A stretch of 64,000 nucleotides of DNA from JAPWJZ01 sp966211335 (GCA_966211335.1 CBIHNF010000001.1:310001-374000), one strand, 5' to 3'. Counted from the stretch's first letter, positions 45,864-55,423 are shown. Made by a program: numbers and translations. The notes: generated from the letters alone by a model not told the origin.

Positions 45864-46847
45864 TCACTCGGCAGGTTTCGACTCAGGTTCGCCTTTGGTG
45901 CGGTGCAGCGAGAAGAGCGCGCCGCCGAGTAGCAGGCCAAGCGTGACAGCCAGCGACAGCGCATGCGGGAAGTCATAATCCAGCGCCGCCGAGATCAGCA
46001 CCTTGCCGCCGATGAAGACGAGCACAAGCGCCAGCGAATATTTGAGGTATTTGAACCGGTCCAGCATGGCCGAGAGCGTGAAGTAGAGCGACCGCAGGCC
46101 CATGATGGCGAAAAGGTTGCTGGTATAAACGATAAACGGCTTTTGCGTGATGGCGAGGATGGCGGGAATGCTGTCGACCGCGAAGATCACATCGACCACT
46201 TCCACCACCGCGAGGGCGAGCATGAGCGGCGTGAAGAAGGTGACAAGCTTGCCCTTGGCATCCGCCTGCTTGATCATGAATTTGCTGCCGTGCAGTTCGG
46301 GCGTCACACGCATGTGCTTTTTGAAGAACTTCACGACCTTGTTGTCGCCCATATCCTCGGGGTCGTCTTCCTTCATCATCAGCATCTTGATGCCGGTGAA
46401 GACGAGGAAGCCCGCGAAGAAATAAAGGATGAAGTGGAATTTCTGCACGGCGATGGAGCCCGCGCCAATCATAAGCCCGCGCATGAGAATAACGCCGATG
46501 ATGCCCCAGAAGAGGACGCGGTGCTGGTACTGCTTCGGCACCGCGAAGTAGGACAGCACGAGGGATATGACGAAAATGTTATCGAGCGAGAGCGAGAGTT
46601 CGACGAGGTAGCCGGTGATGAACAGTCCCGCATCTTCCAGCCCCGACCCGCCGTCATTCACCTGCCAGATAAAGCCGCCGAAGAGAAAGGCGACGATAGC
46701 GTAGATGACGCTGAGCTTCAGGCTTTCGCGGATGGAGATGACATGGTCTTTTTTATTGAGGAAACCGAGGTCAAAGCCGAGAAGGGCTAAAAACAGCCCG
46801 AAAAATGACGCCCACATCCATAATGGCGTCGCATGACTTGAATCCAT
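45864..46847 (-). CDS. TerC/Alx family membrane protein
   Basis: 327 residues, about nine membrane helices. Conserved ELSLSLDNIFVISLVLSYF and VVDVIFAVDSIPAILAI carry the paired Asp residues of the family, which is linked to manganese or other metal export and tellurite resistance. A soluble KKHMRVTPELHG loop splits the halves. No metal riboswitch was found: the 47 bases to the next gene are too short. Confidence 0.9.
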   Translation of the reverse strand: MDSSHATPLWMWASFFGLFLALLGFDLGFLNKKDHVISIRESLKLSVIYAIVAFLFGGFIWQVNDGGSGLEDAGLFITGYLVELSLSLDNIFVISLVLSYFAVPKQYQHRVLFWGIIGVILMRGLMIGAGSIAVQKFHFILYFFAGFLVFTGIKMLMMKEDDPEDMGDNKVVKFFKKHMRVTPELHGSKFMIKQADAKGKLVTFFTPLMLALAVVEVVDVIFAVDSIPAILAITQKPFIVYTSNLFAIMGLRSLYFTLSAMLDRFKYLKYSLALVLVFIGGKVLISAALDYDFPHALSLAVTLGLLLGGALFSLHRTKGEPESKPAE

Positions 46848-46894
46848 CGCTCGTTATCCCTGCCCGGTTTTGGTGAAGTCAGTTTTAAGAATTT

Positions 46895-47434
46895 TTAGCG
46901 CATCATCCCGAAGATCGTCGCCAGCAAGGGCCAGAGGTGATCACGGAAGGTGTAGAAAATAAAGATCAGCGCAACGGGCATGCCCCACATGACGCGGTAG
47001 GGGTTGGCATGCGAATTGTCGATCGCGCGCACCCAGGCAAGGCTGAGGAACGGCAGGATGCCCGCTGCCAGAAACAGGAAGATGCCGCGCACGAACATCA
47101 GGATGACGTAATCAACGCCCTGATCGCCGAAGAAGCGGATGGGCGCGTTGGAGAAGAGGAGATGGTCAAGCCCGGAACTGCCGGTCGACCAGTTGACGCC
47201 GCCATGGTCGAGCACGCCGACGCTGAAGACGTAACAGGCGGCGACAGACAGAACATAGATGAGCGCGACGGAGACAGGAGTCGGCGTTGCCTTCTTGCCG
47301 TCCTTACCCTGGTTGACGTCGCCGGAGCCGGGATGGCCGCCGGCCGCGGTCATAGCGCGCGCCTTTGCGAGCTTTTCGCGGGCGCCTGTGCGCGCCGCTT
47401 TCATTTCCTTGTTTCCACCGCCGAGACCGAACAT
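46895..47434 (-). CDS. Membrane protein, unknown
   Basis: 179 residues. About 50 basic, flexible N-terminal residues precede three or four helices (VALIYVLSVAACYVFSVGVL, YVILMFVRGIFLFLAAGILPF, MPVALIFIFYTF). Family not recognised. It lies 47 bases before terC in the same direction and may be in the same transcript. Confidence 0.6.
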   Translation of the reverse strand: MFGLGGGNKEMKAARTGAREKLAKARAMTAAGGHPGSGDVNQGKDGKKATPTPVSVALIYVLSVAACYVFSVGVLDHGGVNWSTGSSGLDHLLFSNAPIRFFGDQGVDYVILMFVRGIFLFLAAGILPFLSLAWVRAIDNSHANPYRVMWGMPVALIFIFYTFRDHLWPLLATIFGMMR

Positions 47435-47530
47435 GGCTTTTTCATCCTTTAAAAAGGCGTCAATACCGTCAAGCCATACTAGCTTAAGGCTTAAGCACTT
47501 GAAAAGGGCAGAATATTTTAGCTTTGTATT

Positions 47531-48901
47531 TTATGCCTTCACGATGTTGTCGCGGCGGGTGATGCCGGCGAGCGCATTGCGCGTATCAATGACCAGATCA
47601 GCTTCCTTGGCGATCATGCCATAATCAACGGCATCGTGATCCGTCACGATGATAACGGCATCCTGCGCTGCCACGGTCGCAGCATCGAGGCTGGCGGATT
47701 TAAGTCCGCTGAAGGCAGCGTGTTCGCGGATGGGGCCGATAACGGGTACATGCGGATCATGGAAAATGACATCGGCTTTCCGCGCCTTCAGCAGTTCCAT
47801 GATCGCAAAGGCCGGGCTTTCGCGAATATCTTCGACGTTTTTCTTGTAAGCGACACCGACAATCATGATTTTCGCGCCGTTGAGCGATTTTGCGGCGCGC
47901 GCATCCAGCGTTTCGGCAAGGCGGTTGACGACAAAGCGGGGCATGGAGACGTTGATCTCGCCGGCAAGCTCGATGAACTTGGTGGCGATGCCATATTCGC
48001 GCGCTTTCCATGTCAGGTAAAACGGGTCGATGGGAATGCAGTGACCGCCAAGGCCGGGGCCCGGGTAGAAGGCCATGTAACCGAAGGGCTTGGTCTTGGC
48101 CGCTTCGATGACTTCCCAGATATCAATGCCCATGGCGTCGTAGATAACTTTCAGCTCATTGACGAGCGCGATGTTGACGGAGCGGAAAACGTTCTCCGTC
48201 AGCTTTACGGCTTCCGCCGTCTGCGTCGAGGATACCGCGACGGTTTTGGTGAGGAACTGGTCGTACATCGTCTGCGCGATTTTGAGCGCGGCGGGGCCGT
48301 CGCCGCCGACGACCTTGGGGATGATGGCGGTATGGTATTTGGCATTGCCGGGGTCTTCACGTTCCGGCGAGAAGGCGAGGAAGAAATCAACGCCGGATTT
48401 AAGGCCGCTTGCCTCTTCAAGGATGGGCCGCACAAGGTCATGCGTCGTGCCGGGATAGGTTGTGGATTCCAGCACAATCAGCTGGCCGGGGCGGATGTGT
48501 TTGGCGACCGCTTCCGTTGTGCGCACGACATATGTCATGTCGGGCTCGCGGTTCTTGTTCAGCGGCGTCGGCACGCAGAGCAAAATCGCATCGCATTCGC
48601 CAAGGCGCGTGAAATCGGCCGTCGGCTGGAATTTATTGCCGCCGACGAAGGTCTTCACCTTCGCATCATCAACACCGCCGATGTAGGAGGAGCCGGCTTT
48701 GAGCCGCTCGATTTTCTTGGCGTCGATATCAAAACCGAGCGCCGTAAAACCCTTGTCGCAGATGGCGCAGGCGAGCGGCAGGCCGACATAGCCTAGGCCG
48801 ATGACGCCGATTCTCGCCTGCTTGCCGGTATAAAGCTGGCACAGCGCCTCCACATCAGGGGCGGCTTTGGCGGGAACGGATTTCAGCGGCTGGACGGTCA
48901 T
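47531..48901 (-). CDS. wbpA: UDP-N-acetyl-D-glucosamine 6-dehydrogenase (WbpA-like)
   Basis: 456 residues. NAD-binding IGVIGLGYVGLPLA (31-44), SPEREDPGNAKYHT (178-191) and the catalytic Cys288 in GGHCIPIDPF are all clear. The SPEREDPGN motif is typical of the WbpA/WbpO branch oxidising UDP-HexNAc to the uronic acid, for surface polysaccharide. No other polysaccharide genes are adjacent, so it is isolated from a cluster. The leader holds an inverted repeat. Confidence 0.88.
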   Translation of the reverse strand: MTVQPLKSVPAKAAPDVEALCQLYTGKQARIGVIGLGYVGLPLACAICDKGFTALGFDIDAKKIERLKAGSSYIGGVDDAKVKTFVGGNKFQPTADFTRLGECDAILLCVPTPLNKNREPDMTYVVRTTEAVAKHIRPGQLIVLESTTYPGTTHDLVRPILEEASGLKSGVDFFLAFSPEREDPGNAKYHTAIIPKVVGGDGPAALKIAQTMYDQFLTKTVAVSSTQTAEAVKLTENVFRSVNIALVNELKVIYDAMGIDIWEVIEAAKTKPFGYMAFYPGPGLGGHCIPIDPFYLTWKAREYGIATKFIELAGEINVSMPRFVVNRLAETLDARAAKSLNGAKIMIVGVAYKKNVEDIRESPAFAIMELLKARKADVIFHDPHVPVIGPIREHAAFSGLKSASLDAATVAAQDAVIIVTDHDAVDYGMIAKEADLVIDTRNALAGITRRDNIVKA

Positions 48902-48969
48902 GGCTTTGGCCTTTGCTCGTAAAACAGGTCATGTTTTAACATATTGATGAATGAAATGAAAGGGTTAAT

Positions 48970-48990
48970 AAGGTTTGTGCATCAAACCTT
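48970..48990. repeat. Inverted repeat upstream of wbpA
   Basis: AAGGTTTG (48970-48977) and CAAACCTT (48983-48990) are perfect 8-base arms around a 5-base loop, 69 bases before wbpA. A weak terminator or an operator. Confidence 0.4.
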
Positions 48991-49040
48991 TAGCACGCAT
49001 CCGCCCTCTCGCCCGAGGTGAGATGAGAAAACAGGGAATA

Positions 49041-49070
49041 AAAAACGGCGCCCGTAACGGCGCCGTTTTT
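49041..49070 (-). terminator. Terminator downstream of the HNH-like gene
   Basis: AAAAACGGCGCC (49041-49052) pairs perfectly over 12 bases with GGCGCCGTTTTT (49059-49070) around a 6-base loop; T-runs exist on both strands. Confidence 0.85.
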
Positions 49071-49088
49071 GTTTCGTAGGCCTGCGGC

Positions 49089-50546
49089 TTAACGCTGGCG
49101 GATTTTTTTGCCGTATTCGTCGCGGACGACGGGGCCTTGCGGCGGGCGGTTGTCCTGCTGCGCGTCGTGGCGGGAGCGGCCGCGGTTGTCGTTGCTGGCG
49201 TCGTTGAAGCCGCCGCGGGCTTCGCGCTGCTGGCGGATGGCTTTGCCTTCGGCATCGAGGCGGTCGCAGATGGCGTTGAGGCTTTTTTCGATCGCCTTGA
49301 ACTTGCCGTGCATTTCGAAGGCTTCTTCGAAGGGCAGTGCTTCCACATCAAAGCGCAGGTCATTCATGCGCGGGCTGCGGAAGAAGTGGGCGAATTCCCA
49401 CATCGCCGCGCGCTCGCGCGGGCTGTGGAGGGAGGAGGAAATACGCTCGAACAGGTTGACCGTGTAATCCGTCATGTCTTTCACGGCGGGGCGGACCATT
49501 TTCTCGAAATGGTCATTCGCATCGGCGCTAACGACGGCGGCGTTGAAGATGCTGCGCAGGCTGCCGGGTTTCGATTTATCTTCCTGCTGCGCGAGTTCGA
49601 CGACCTTGCCCTTGAGGCTGTCCGCTTTCTCGACGAGGCCGACGACGGCATCAAACACGGTTTCGTTGGAACGCAGCACATCGATTTTATTCAGCGTCTG
49701 GCCCAGCACATATTGGCCGTGCTCGACGCGTCTGAAATCATCCTGCTCGCGCACTTCGATGCCGGCGAGGCGGTGCGAGGCCGGCAGTTTCGGGCAGAGG
49801 AAGCCGTTGTACTGCGCATTGCGCTCCGGCGTCATCATCAAAATCCAGCGGCCGTTGCCGGGGGAGGTGTAGCTGGCCTTTTGCAGGTCGTTCAGCTCGT
49901 TCTTGAATTCGTGGATCTTCTCCGGCAGCAGCATGAAGTTGCCGAAGAAGTTGGGGTGATACTTGGGGCCGAATTCCGGCTGGTCGGGGTCGATATCTTT
50001 CGTCTTGCCGTAGCGGCCGGAGCCCGCGCGCTCGATAATATGGTCGACGTTGAGGGAATAGAGCTCGCCATCGTCATTGGCGGGGTCGAGGCCGTTTTTC
50101 ATACGGTCGACGCCGTGCTGGCAGATGCCGAGGTCCAGCAGCTCTTTTTCGTAGTTGTCGGCGAGGAAGCGGATGAAGGAGGGGCGGACTTCAAAGGTGT
50201 ATTCGTTTTTCAGCTTGGCGTTATCGTCGGTCGTGATGCGGTTGTAGAACACGGGGACGATGCGGAAGCCGTCGGGGATTTCTTTCAAAATCTGTTCGAA
50301 CTGGTTTTTGTCGTGCGTCGCCTCGGCGACGGTCTGGATGCGCTCGTGGTTGCGGGCGTTGGCATCGCGGGTGAGGCCGCTCTGCTCGCGGCGCTTGGCA
50401 AGCTCGACGCGCTCGGCCAGGTCTTTACGGATGTCTTTGATAAGCTGTTCGACGGTGGGCTGCGGGGGAACGGTTATATGATGGTCGAGGAAATCCTTCG
50501 ACGTTGTGATTTCGGTAATCGTATCGGCGGAAACGCGTTTCGCCAT
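49089..50546 (-). CDS. Unassigned protein with HNH-like nuclease motif
   Basis: 485 residues from ATG 50546, with GGGAG eight bases upstream; a longer Cys-rich frame is rejected. Charged helical N-terminus (about 30-90), then SLNVDHIIERAGSG (165-177) followed by HPNFFGNFMLLPEKIHEFKN (197-216). DH at 168-169, N203 and H212 are spaced as in HNH/treble-clef nucleases (DH, N, H). The remaining 270 residues are helical with a disordered Arg/Asn/Gln-rich end. No signal peptide, no immunity-like partner recognised. DNA cleavage is inference. Flanked by a strong terminator and an AT-rich gene. Confidence 0.6.
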   Translation of the reverse strand: MAKRVSADTITEITTSKDFLDHHITVPPQPTVEQLIKDIRKDLAERVELAKRREQSGLTRDANARNHERIQTVAEATHDKNQFEQILKEIPDGFRIVPVFYNRITTDDNAKLKNEYTFEVRPSFIRFLADNYEKELLDLGICQHGVDRMKNGLDPANDDGELYSLNVDHIIERAGSGRYGKTKDIDPDQPEFGPKYHPNFFGNFMLLPEKIHEFKNELNDLQKASYTSPGNGRWILMMTPERNAQYNGFLCPKLPASHRLAGIEVREQDDFRRVEHGQYVLGQTLNKIDVLRSNETVFDAVVGLVEKADSLKGKVVELAQQEDKSKPGSLRSIFNAAVVSADANDHFEKMVRPAVKDMTDYTVNLFERISSSLHSPRERAAMWEFAHFFRSPRMNDLRFDVEALPFEEAFEMHGKFKAIEKSLNAICDRLDAEGKAIRQQREARGGFNDASNDNRGRSRHDAQQDNRPPQGPVVRDEYGKKIRQR

Positions 50547-50705
50547 CCAAAATACTCCCGAGCAGCAGCATGTTTTAGAACATGCGCACACCATAGAATA
50601 GAATATTCGGAAAATCAAACGGTTATTTTGGAAATTAAATGTCGCGGTAAGCGGCTGGAGAGAATGAATATTGCTGTAAACTAGTTCTTATGTCCAACCC
50701 GCCGG

Positions 50706-50723
50706 AAGGTATTTTTATACCTT
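50706..50723. repeat. Inverted repeat upstream of the HNH-like gene
   Basis: AAGGTAT (50706-50712) and ATACCTT (50717-50723) are perfect arms around TTTT, within a 227-base gap (50547-50773) with no gene. Confidence 0.35.
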
Positions 50724-50773
50724 GAGATTGGAGTTTTGGCAAATGATTCGTAGGGAAAACAATCTTGCCGCCT

Positions 50774-51316
50774 TTAAAGCGAAGGCGACCTTTTCTTAGT
50801 CCAGCGCTCCAACGCCGCGGTGTGAATCCGCATAGCGAAAATACCTGAAAGTGATGCTGATATCAAAATCAGGAAACATATGAATTTGTCTTTGCTCAAG
50901 ATACCTAAAATATCTAGATATTTCGAATTATGGGATAAATTACTTACTAGAAAGCCTATGGCTAGGCTAACGATAAAAATGATTAAACCGTAGGCAGCAC
51001 CAAAAACATTAAGCCGCTTTTTGCTATCAATATAAATTTCTGCCTCATCCCACACTGAAAAAGAAAACAACCCGACGAAGTTTGGAAGAAGCGCGTACTT
51101 GCAGCAATAAGAGGCGCTAATTGCGCCCGAGAAAACAAACATAAAGACCATATCCTTAAGGGGATGGCCCTTACTATAGGGTAAAGCCTGAAGAAAAGAT
51201 GCGATCGTGCCTATGACAGTCAGCAGCATTATCGCGTATGCCGTGCTAAGAATGGCAGTCCTTACAGAAAGCCATATTTGAAGTTTGTATGACGATTTGG
51301 GAATCAAATCACCCAA
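50774..51316 (-). CDS. AT-rich membrane protein, probably acquired
   Basis: 180 residues, four or more membrane helices (for example AYAIMLLTVIGTIASFL, GLIIFIVSLAIGFLVSN). Base content differs sharply from its neighbours: one 60-base line inside it (50881-50940) has only 16 G or C. Codon choice is likewise A/T-ending. Start overlaps the lipB end by eight bases. Family not recognised. Likely a recent gain. Confidence 0.5.
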   Translation of the reverse strand: MGDLIPKSSYKLQIWLSVRTAILSTAYAIMLLTVIGTIASFLQALPYSKGHPLKDMVFMFVFSGAISASYCCKYALLPNFVGLFSFSVWDEAEIYIDSKKRLNVFGAAYGLIIFIVSLAIGFLVSNLSHNSKYLDILGILSKDKFICFLILISASLSGIFAMRIHTAALERWTKKRSPSL

Positions 51317-52031
51317 ACGCCTTATCCCAATTCGCCTTCAGCGCTTTATCAATCTCGGCCATCGGAATTTTGAGGCCGAGGGCGGCGAGTGATGTCACGC
51401 CGTGGTTGGAGATGCCGCAGGGGACGATGCCGCTGTAGTGCGACAAATCAGGGTTCACGTTGAGGGCGACGCCGTGGAAGGTGATCCATTTCCGCACCCG
51501 CACGCCGATGGCGGCGATTTTTGATTCGGTGCCTTTGGGCGCGCCGTACTTCTGCATATCGACCCAGATGCCGACGCGGCCTTCACGGCGCTCGCCGTTC
51601 ACATCAAAATCCTTCAGCGTATCGATCACCCATTGTTCGAGGTTCTGCACGTGCTGGCGCAGATCAGGGCCGCGCTTGTTGAGGTCGAGCATGACGTAAC
51701 CCACGCGCTGCCCCGGGCCGTGATAGGTGTACTGCCCGCCGCGGCCGGCGTTATAGACGGGGAAGCGGGGGTTGAGCAGATCTTTCTGTTCCGCGCTGGT
51801 GCCGGCGGTGTAAACCGGCGGGTGTTCCAGCAGCCAGACATATTCATTATCGGCTTTTTCACGGATGAGGCCGACCTTCGCCTCCATAAACGCGAGCGCG
51901 CGGTCGTAGGGCACGGGGCGGTCTTCCACATGCCAGTCGGGCTTTTTAAAAGTCGGTTTTTTGGGTTCGGTCGGTTTGGTCATTTGTTTTGCCGCAGCAG
52001 TTTTCGGCAGCGCAGGAGATGCGAGGGCCAT
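51309..52031 (-). CDS. lipB: Octanoyltransferase LipB
   Basis: 240 residues from ATG 52031 (GGAAAG 10 bases upstream); a TTG six codons earlier has no site. It moves octanoyl from acyl-carrier protein to lipoyl domains. RGGQYTYHGPGQRVGYVMLDL, KIAAIGVRV (Lys171) and IVPCGISNHGVTSL (catalytic Cys205) are intact. The first 30 residues are a Lys/Pro/Thr-rich extension. Confidence 0.92.
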   Translation of the reverse strand: MALASPALPKTAAAKQMTKPTEPKKPTFKKPDWHVEDRPVPYDRALAFMEAKVGLIREKADNEYVWLLEHPPVYTAGTSAEQKDLLNPRFPVYNAGRGGQYTYHGPGQRVGYVMLDLNKRGPDLRQHVQNLEQWVIDTLKDFDVNGERREGRVGIWVDMQKYGAPKGTESKIAAIGVRVRKWITFHGVALNVNPDLSHYSGIVPCGISNHGVTSLAALGLKIPMAEIDKALKANWDKAFG

Positions 52032-52205
52032 TGCAATGTTGCTTTCCAAAATCTAAAAATGAATTCGCATAACATATATTATGCTCCAGCCCTTTAAAAG
52101 CCCCTCTTGACAGTCGGGGCGGCTTTCCTTAAAAAAATTATACCTTTCCCCGGCGCTTTTTGTGAAAATTACAGGAATCTGTAAATAGAAACAGGCAGGA
52201 AACTT

Positions 52206-52730
52206 ATGCTGAACAAGATATTTAACAAGGCCGCCGACAGCTTCGACCGTATCGAGCAGATGGTCACCCGCAAGCTGCCCGTCCCTGATCTGGAAGGCAC
52301 CGACAAATTCATCCAGTTCACCGCAAAGCGCGGCAAACACGGGCATTGGACGATTTCCAGCAAGCATAACCTGAAGCAGGTAACGACGGGTCTGGAAGAC
52401 GTTTCCCGTGCCTACCAGGCGGCTGTGGACAAGCACGCCGGCCGCAAGCCCTATAGCGGCGAAGACATGGCCATGAACTTTGACACCTGCATTCTGGTCT
52501 TAAAGGACATGGAAGAATCACTGCTGAAATACAAGGCGACCCCGGGCGGGGAAGAGCCGAAGCACCATTATATGGCTGCCTACCGCCTGCTGCCGAAGCA
52601 GTTCCGCGAGGGGCTGGATGACCTTTATTTCGACCGGACGGAGAAAAAAGGCCAGATTCTGCCGCCGAAAGCCGTGCTGACCCCCAAACCCGTGCCGGGT
52701 GCCAACCCCGGGGCCCCGAAACGCAATTAA
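52206..52730 (+). CDS. Soluble protein of unknown function
   Basis: 174 residues, mostly helical and charged, with a Pro-rich tail (PPKAVLTPKPVPGAN). No signal peptide or known motif. It is a lone plus-strand gene, divergent from lipB by 174 bases; tRNA-Leu follows. A possible basic surface (KRGKHGHWTISSKHNLK) is visible. Not recognised. Confidence 0.6.
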   Translation: MLNKIFNKAADSFDRIEQMVTRKLPVPDLEGTDKFIQFTAKRGKHGHWTISSKHNLKQVTTGLEDVSRAYQAAVDKHAGRKPYSGEDMAMNFDTCILVLKDMEESLLKYKATPGGEEPKHHYMAAYRLLPKQFREGLDDLYFDRTEKKGQILPPKAVLTPKPVPGANPGAPKRN

Positions 52731-52842
52731 AAGCGGTTAAATCTAATCTCCTTGCATCGGCTATTTCTATCTGTTATTGAAATAGCGTTTCCGGAAACGA
52801 TGTTCGCATTGTTTTTGGTTCTACCAGACTATGTACCAAAGT

Positions 52843-52927
52843 GCGGTCATGGCGGAATTGGTAGACGCGCAGCGTTGAGGTCGCTGTGGGGCGACCCGTG
52901 GAAGTTCGAGTCTTCTTGACCGCACCA
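52843..52927 (+). tRNA. tRNA-Leu (anticodon GAG)
   Basis: 85 bases with encoded CCA (52925-52927). The acceptor stem GCGGTCA/TGACCGC is perfect, the long variable arm typical of tRNA-Leu is present (TGGGGCGACCCG region), and the loop TTGAGGT holds GAG at 52877-52879. A possible promoter TTGTTT/TATGTA (52809-52835) lies just upstream; a weak hairpin with TTTT (52993-53012) follows. Confidence 0.95.
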
Positions 52928-53070
52928 TTCTCTTCTCTTTCCCCGAGCCTTAAACGGGAATTTTCAAATCCATTCCGGCCTGAATTCATGCTACCCTCCC
53001 CCAGAGGGTTTTCGGCGTTTTATTCCCTTCTCCCAAACGCCTGATTTTCCGGCAGGAGACTTGAGACATC

Positions 53071-55419
53071 ATGACGCTGAAGAAAGACGCGCTTTACGAA
53101 GCGGCTCTCGACTATCACCGCAACCCGAACGGCCCCGGCAAGATATCCATCACGCCGACGAAGTCGCTCGTATCGCAGCGCGACCTTGCGCTCGCCTATT
53201 CGCCGGGCGTCGCCGCACCCTGCATGGAGATTGCGGAAGACCCGCGCAAAGCGCATGACTTCACCGCCCGCGGCAACCTTGTCGCCGTCATCACGAACGG
53301 CACCGCCGTGCTGGGCCTTGGCGATATCGGCCCGCTCGCCGCCAAGCCCGTGATGGAAGGCAAAGCCGTCCTGTTTAAAAAATTCGCCGGCATCGATGCC
53401 ATTGATATTGAGATTGCGGAGAATAACCCCGACAAGATCGTGGATATTATTGCCGCGCTGGAGCCCAGCTTTGGCGCCATCAACCTTGAAGACATCAAAT
53501 CACCCGAATGCTTTGAAATCGAGCGCCGGTTGAAAGAGCGCATGAAGATTCCGGTCTTCCATGACGACCAGCACGGCACCGCCATTATTGTGGGCGCGGC
53601 CTTCACCAACTGGCTGAAATACGCCAACCGCAAAATTAAAGACGTCAAACTCGTGACATCCGGCGCGGGCGCGGCGGCCATGGCTTGCGTCAACCTGCTC
53701 GTCGCGATCGGCCTGCCGAAAAAGAACATCATCCTCACCGACCGTGAAGGCGTCGTCTATAAGGGCCGCAACACGCATATGGATGAAGAAAAAATCCAGT
53801 TCGCGATTGATACCAAGGCGCGGAAGCTTGCGGAAGTCATCAAGGACGCCGATGTATTCCTCGGCCTCTCTGCCCCCGGCGTTTTGACCGGCGCGATGGT
53901 GAAAACCATGGCGGATGCGCCGCTGATTATGGCGCTTGCCAACCCCGTGCCGGAGATTATGCCGGAAGAAGCGCGCGCGGCGAAACCCAATGCCGTCGTC
54001 TGCACCGGCCGTTCCGATTACACGAACCAGGTCAACAACGCGCTTTGCTTCCCCTTCATGTTCCGCGGCGCGCTGGATGTGGGCGCAACGACCATCAACG
54101 AAGAAATGAAAATTGCCTGCGTCAATGCGATTGCCGCGCTGGCGCATGAGGAACCGACCGCCGAAATCTCCGCCCTCTATGGCGATATTCCGCTGCAGTT
54201 CGGGCCGGAATACCTGATTCCGAAGCCGTTTGATTCGCGCCTCATCCTTTCCATCCCGCCGGCCGTTGCGAAGGCCGCCATGGACAGTGGCGTTGCGACG
54301 CGGCCGATCAAGGATTTTGACGCCTATCTCGACAGCCTGACCAAATACGTTTTCAAGTCCGGCCAGCTGATGCGTCCGATATATACGCGCGCGCAGCGCA
54401 GCCCCAAGCGCATCGCTTTCGCGGAAGGGGAAGAAATGCGCGTGCTGCATGCTGCGCAGACGCTTGTTGACGATGAACTCGCCAAACCCATCCTGATTGG
54501 CCGTGAAGACGTTATCCTGACCCGTATCAAAAAATCAGGCCTGCGTTTGACGCGCGGCGTGGATTTTGAACTGGTGAACCCGGAGTCTGACCCGCGCTTT
54601 AACGACTACTGGCACAGCTACCACAAATTGCTGGAGCGCAAGGGTGTGACTCCTGCCCTTGCCAAACAAATCGTCCGTACGCGCAATACCGTGATTGCGG
54701 CGCTGATGGTGAAGAAGGGCGACGCCGATGCGCTGATTGCCGGCACCATCGGCCGCTATGACCGCCACATGAAATATGTGACGGATGTGCTGGGCCATGC
54801 GCCCGGCGGCGAAACCTATGCCGCCATGACCGTGATGATTTTAAACAAGGGCACCTTCTTCCTTTGCGACCCCTTCGTGAACGCCAACCCGACCGCCGAG
54901 CAGCTGTGCGACATGGCGATTATGGCGGCAGCGGAAGTGCGCCGCTTCGGCATCGAGCCGAAAATCGCGCTGCTGTCCCATTCGGATTTCGGCTCGATGG
55001 ACCGACCCGACTCCGTGAAAATGCGCGAAGCCGTGCAGCTGATCAAGGCGCGCGCGCCGAAGTTGGAGGTCGAAGGCGAAATGACCGCTTCCGCCGCGCT
55101 CGATGAAGGCATCCGCAATATGATGTTCCCGAATTCGGAACTGCACGGGCAGGCAAACCTGCTGATCATGCCGAACATCGATGCCGCCAACATCACCTTC
55201 CACATGATGAAGACGCTGTCGGACGGTATTGCCGTCGGCCCCCTGCTGCTCGGCAGCAACCAGCCGGCGCATATCCTGATCCCGAGCGTGACATCACGCG
55301 GCATTGTCAATGCCGCCGCCTATGCTTCCGCCACCGCGGAAACATCGGAGCGGGAAGAAACCCCCGAAATCGCCAAAGCGCCGAAAGCCAAAACCAAGAG
55401 CAAGAAGAAGCGCGCATAG
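53071..55419 (+). CDS. maeB: NADP-dependent malic enzyme with phosphotransacetylase-like domain
   Basis: 782 residues, the large-form malic enzyme that turns malate into pyruvate, CO2 and NADPH. The N-terminal malic and NAD-binding domains cover about 1-420: AYSPGVAAPC, VFHDDQHGTA and the nucleotide motif TSGAGAAAMACVNLL. The C-terminal domain (about 430-760) is phosphotransacetylase-like (LISGSNQ-type GSNQPAHIL near the end) and is usually regulatory, often sensing acetyl-CoA. A Lys-rich tail ends the protein. mgtE starts four bases later. Confidence 0.94.
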   Translation: MTLKKDALYEAALDYHRNPNGPGKISITPTKSLVSQRDLALAYSPGVAAPCMEIAEDPRKAHDFTARGNLVAVITNGTAVLGLGDIGPLAAKPVMEGKAVLFKKFAGIDAIDIEIAENNPDKIVDIIAALEPSFGAINLEDIKSPECFEIERRLKERMKIPVFHDDQHGTAIIVGAAFTNWLKYANRKIKDVKLVTSGAGAAAMACVNLLVAIGLPKKNIILTDREGVVYKGRNTHMDEEKIQFAIDTKARKLAEVIKDADVFLGLSAPGVLTGAMVKTMADAPLIMALANPVPEIMPEEARAAKPNAVVCTGRSDYTNQVNNALCFPFMFRGALDVGATTINEEMKIACVNAIAALAHEEPTAEISALYGDIPLQFGPEYLIPKPFDSRLILSIPPAVAKAAMDSGVATRPIKDFDAYLDSLTKYVFKSGQLMRPIYTRAQRSPKRIAFAEGEEMRVLHAAQTLVDDELAKPILIGREDVILTRIKKSGLRLTRGVDFELVNPESDPRFNDYWHSYHKLLERKGVTPALAKQIVRTRNTVIAALMVKKGDADALIAGTIGRYDRHMKYVTDVLGHAPGGETYAAMTVMILNKGTFFLCDPFVNANPTAEQLCDMAIMAAAEVRRFGIEPKIALLSHSDFGSMDRPDSVKMREAVQLIKARAPKLEVEGEMTASAALDEGIRNMMFPNSELHGQANLLIMPNIDAANITFHMMKTLSDGIAVGPLLLGSNQPAHILIPSVTSRGIVNAAAYASATAETSEREETPEIAKAPKAKTKSKKKRA

Positions 55420-55423
55420 GGTA

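Noticed and set aside
49137..50684. A 515-codon open frame antisense to the HNH-like gene
   Set aside because: Ala/Val/Gly-rich mirror frame; the minus-strand gene has a Shine-Dalgarno site, terminator and coherent motif.
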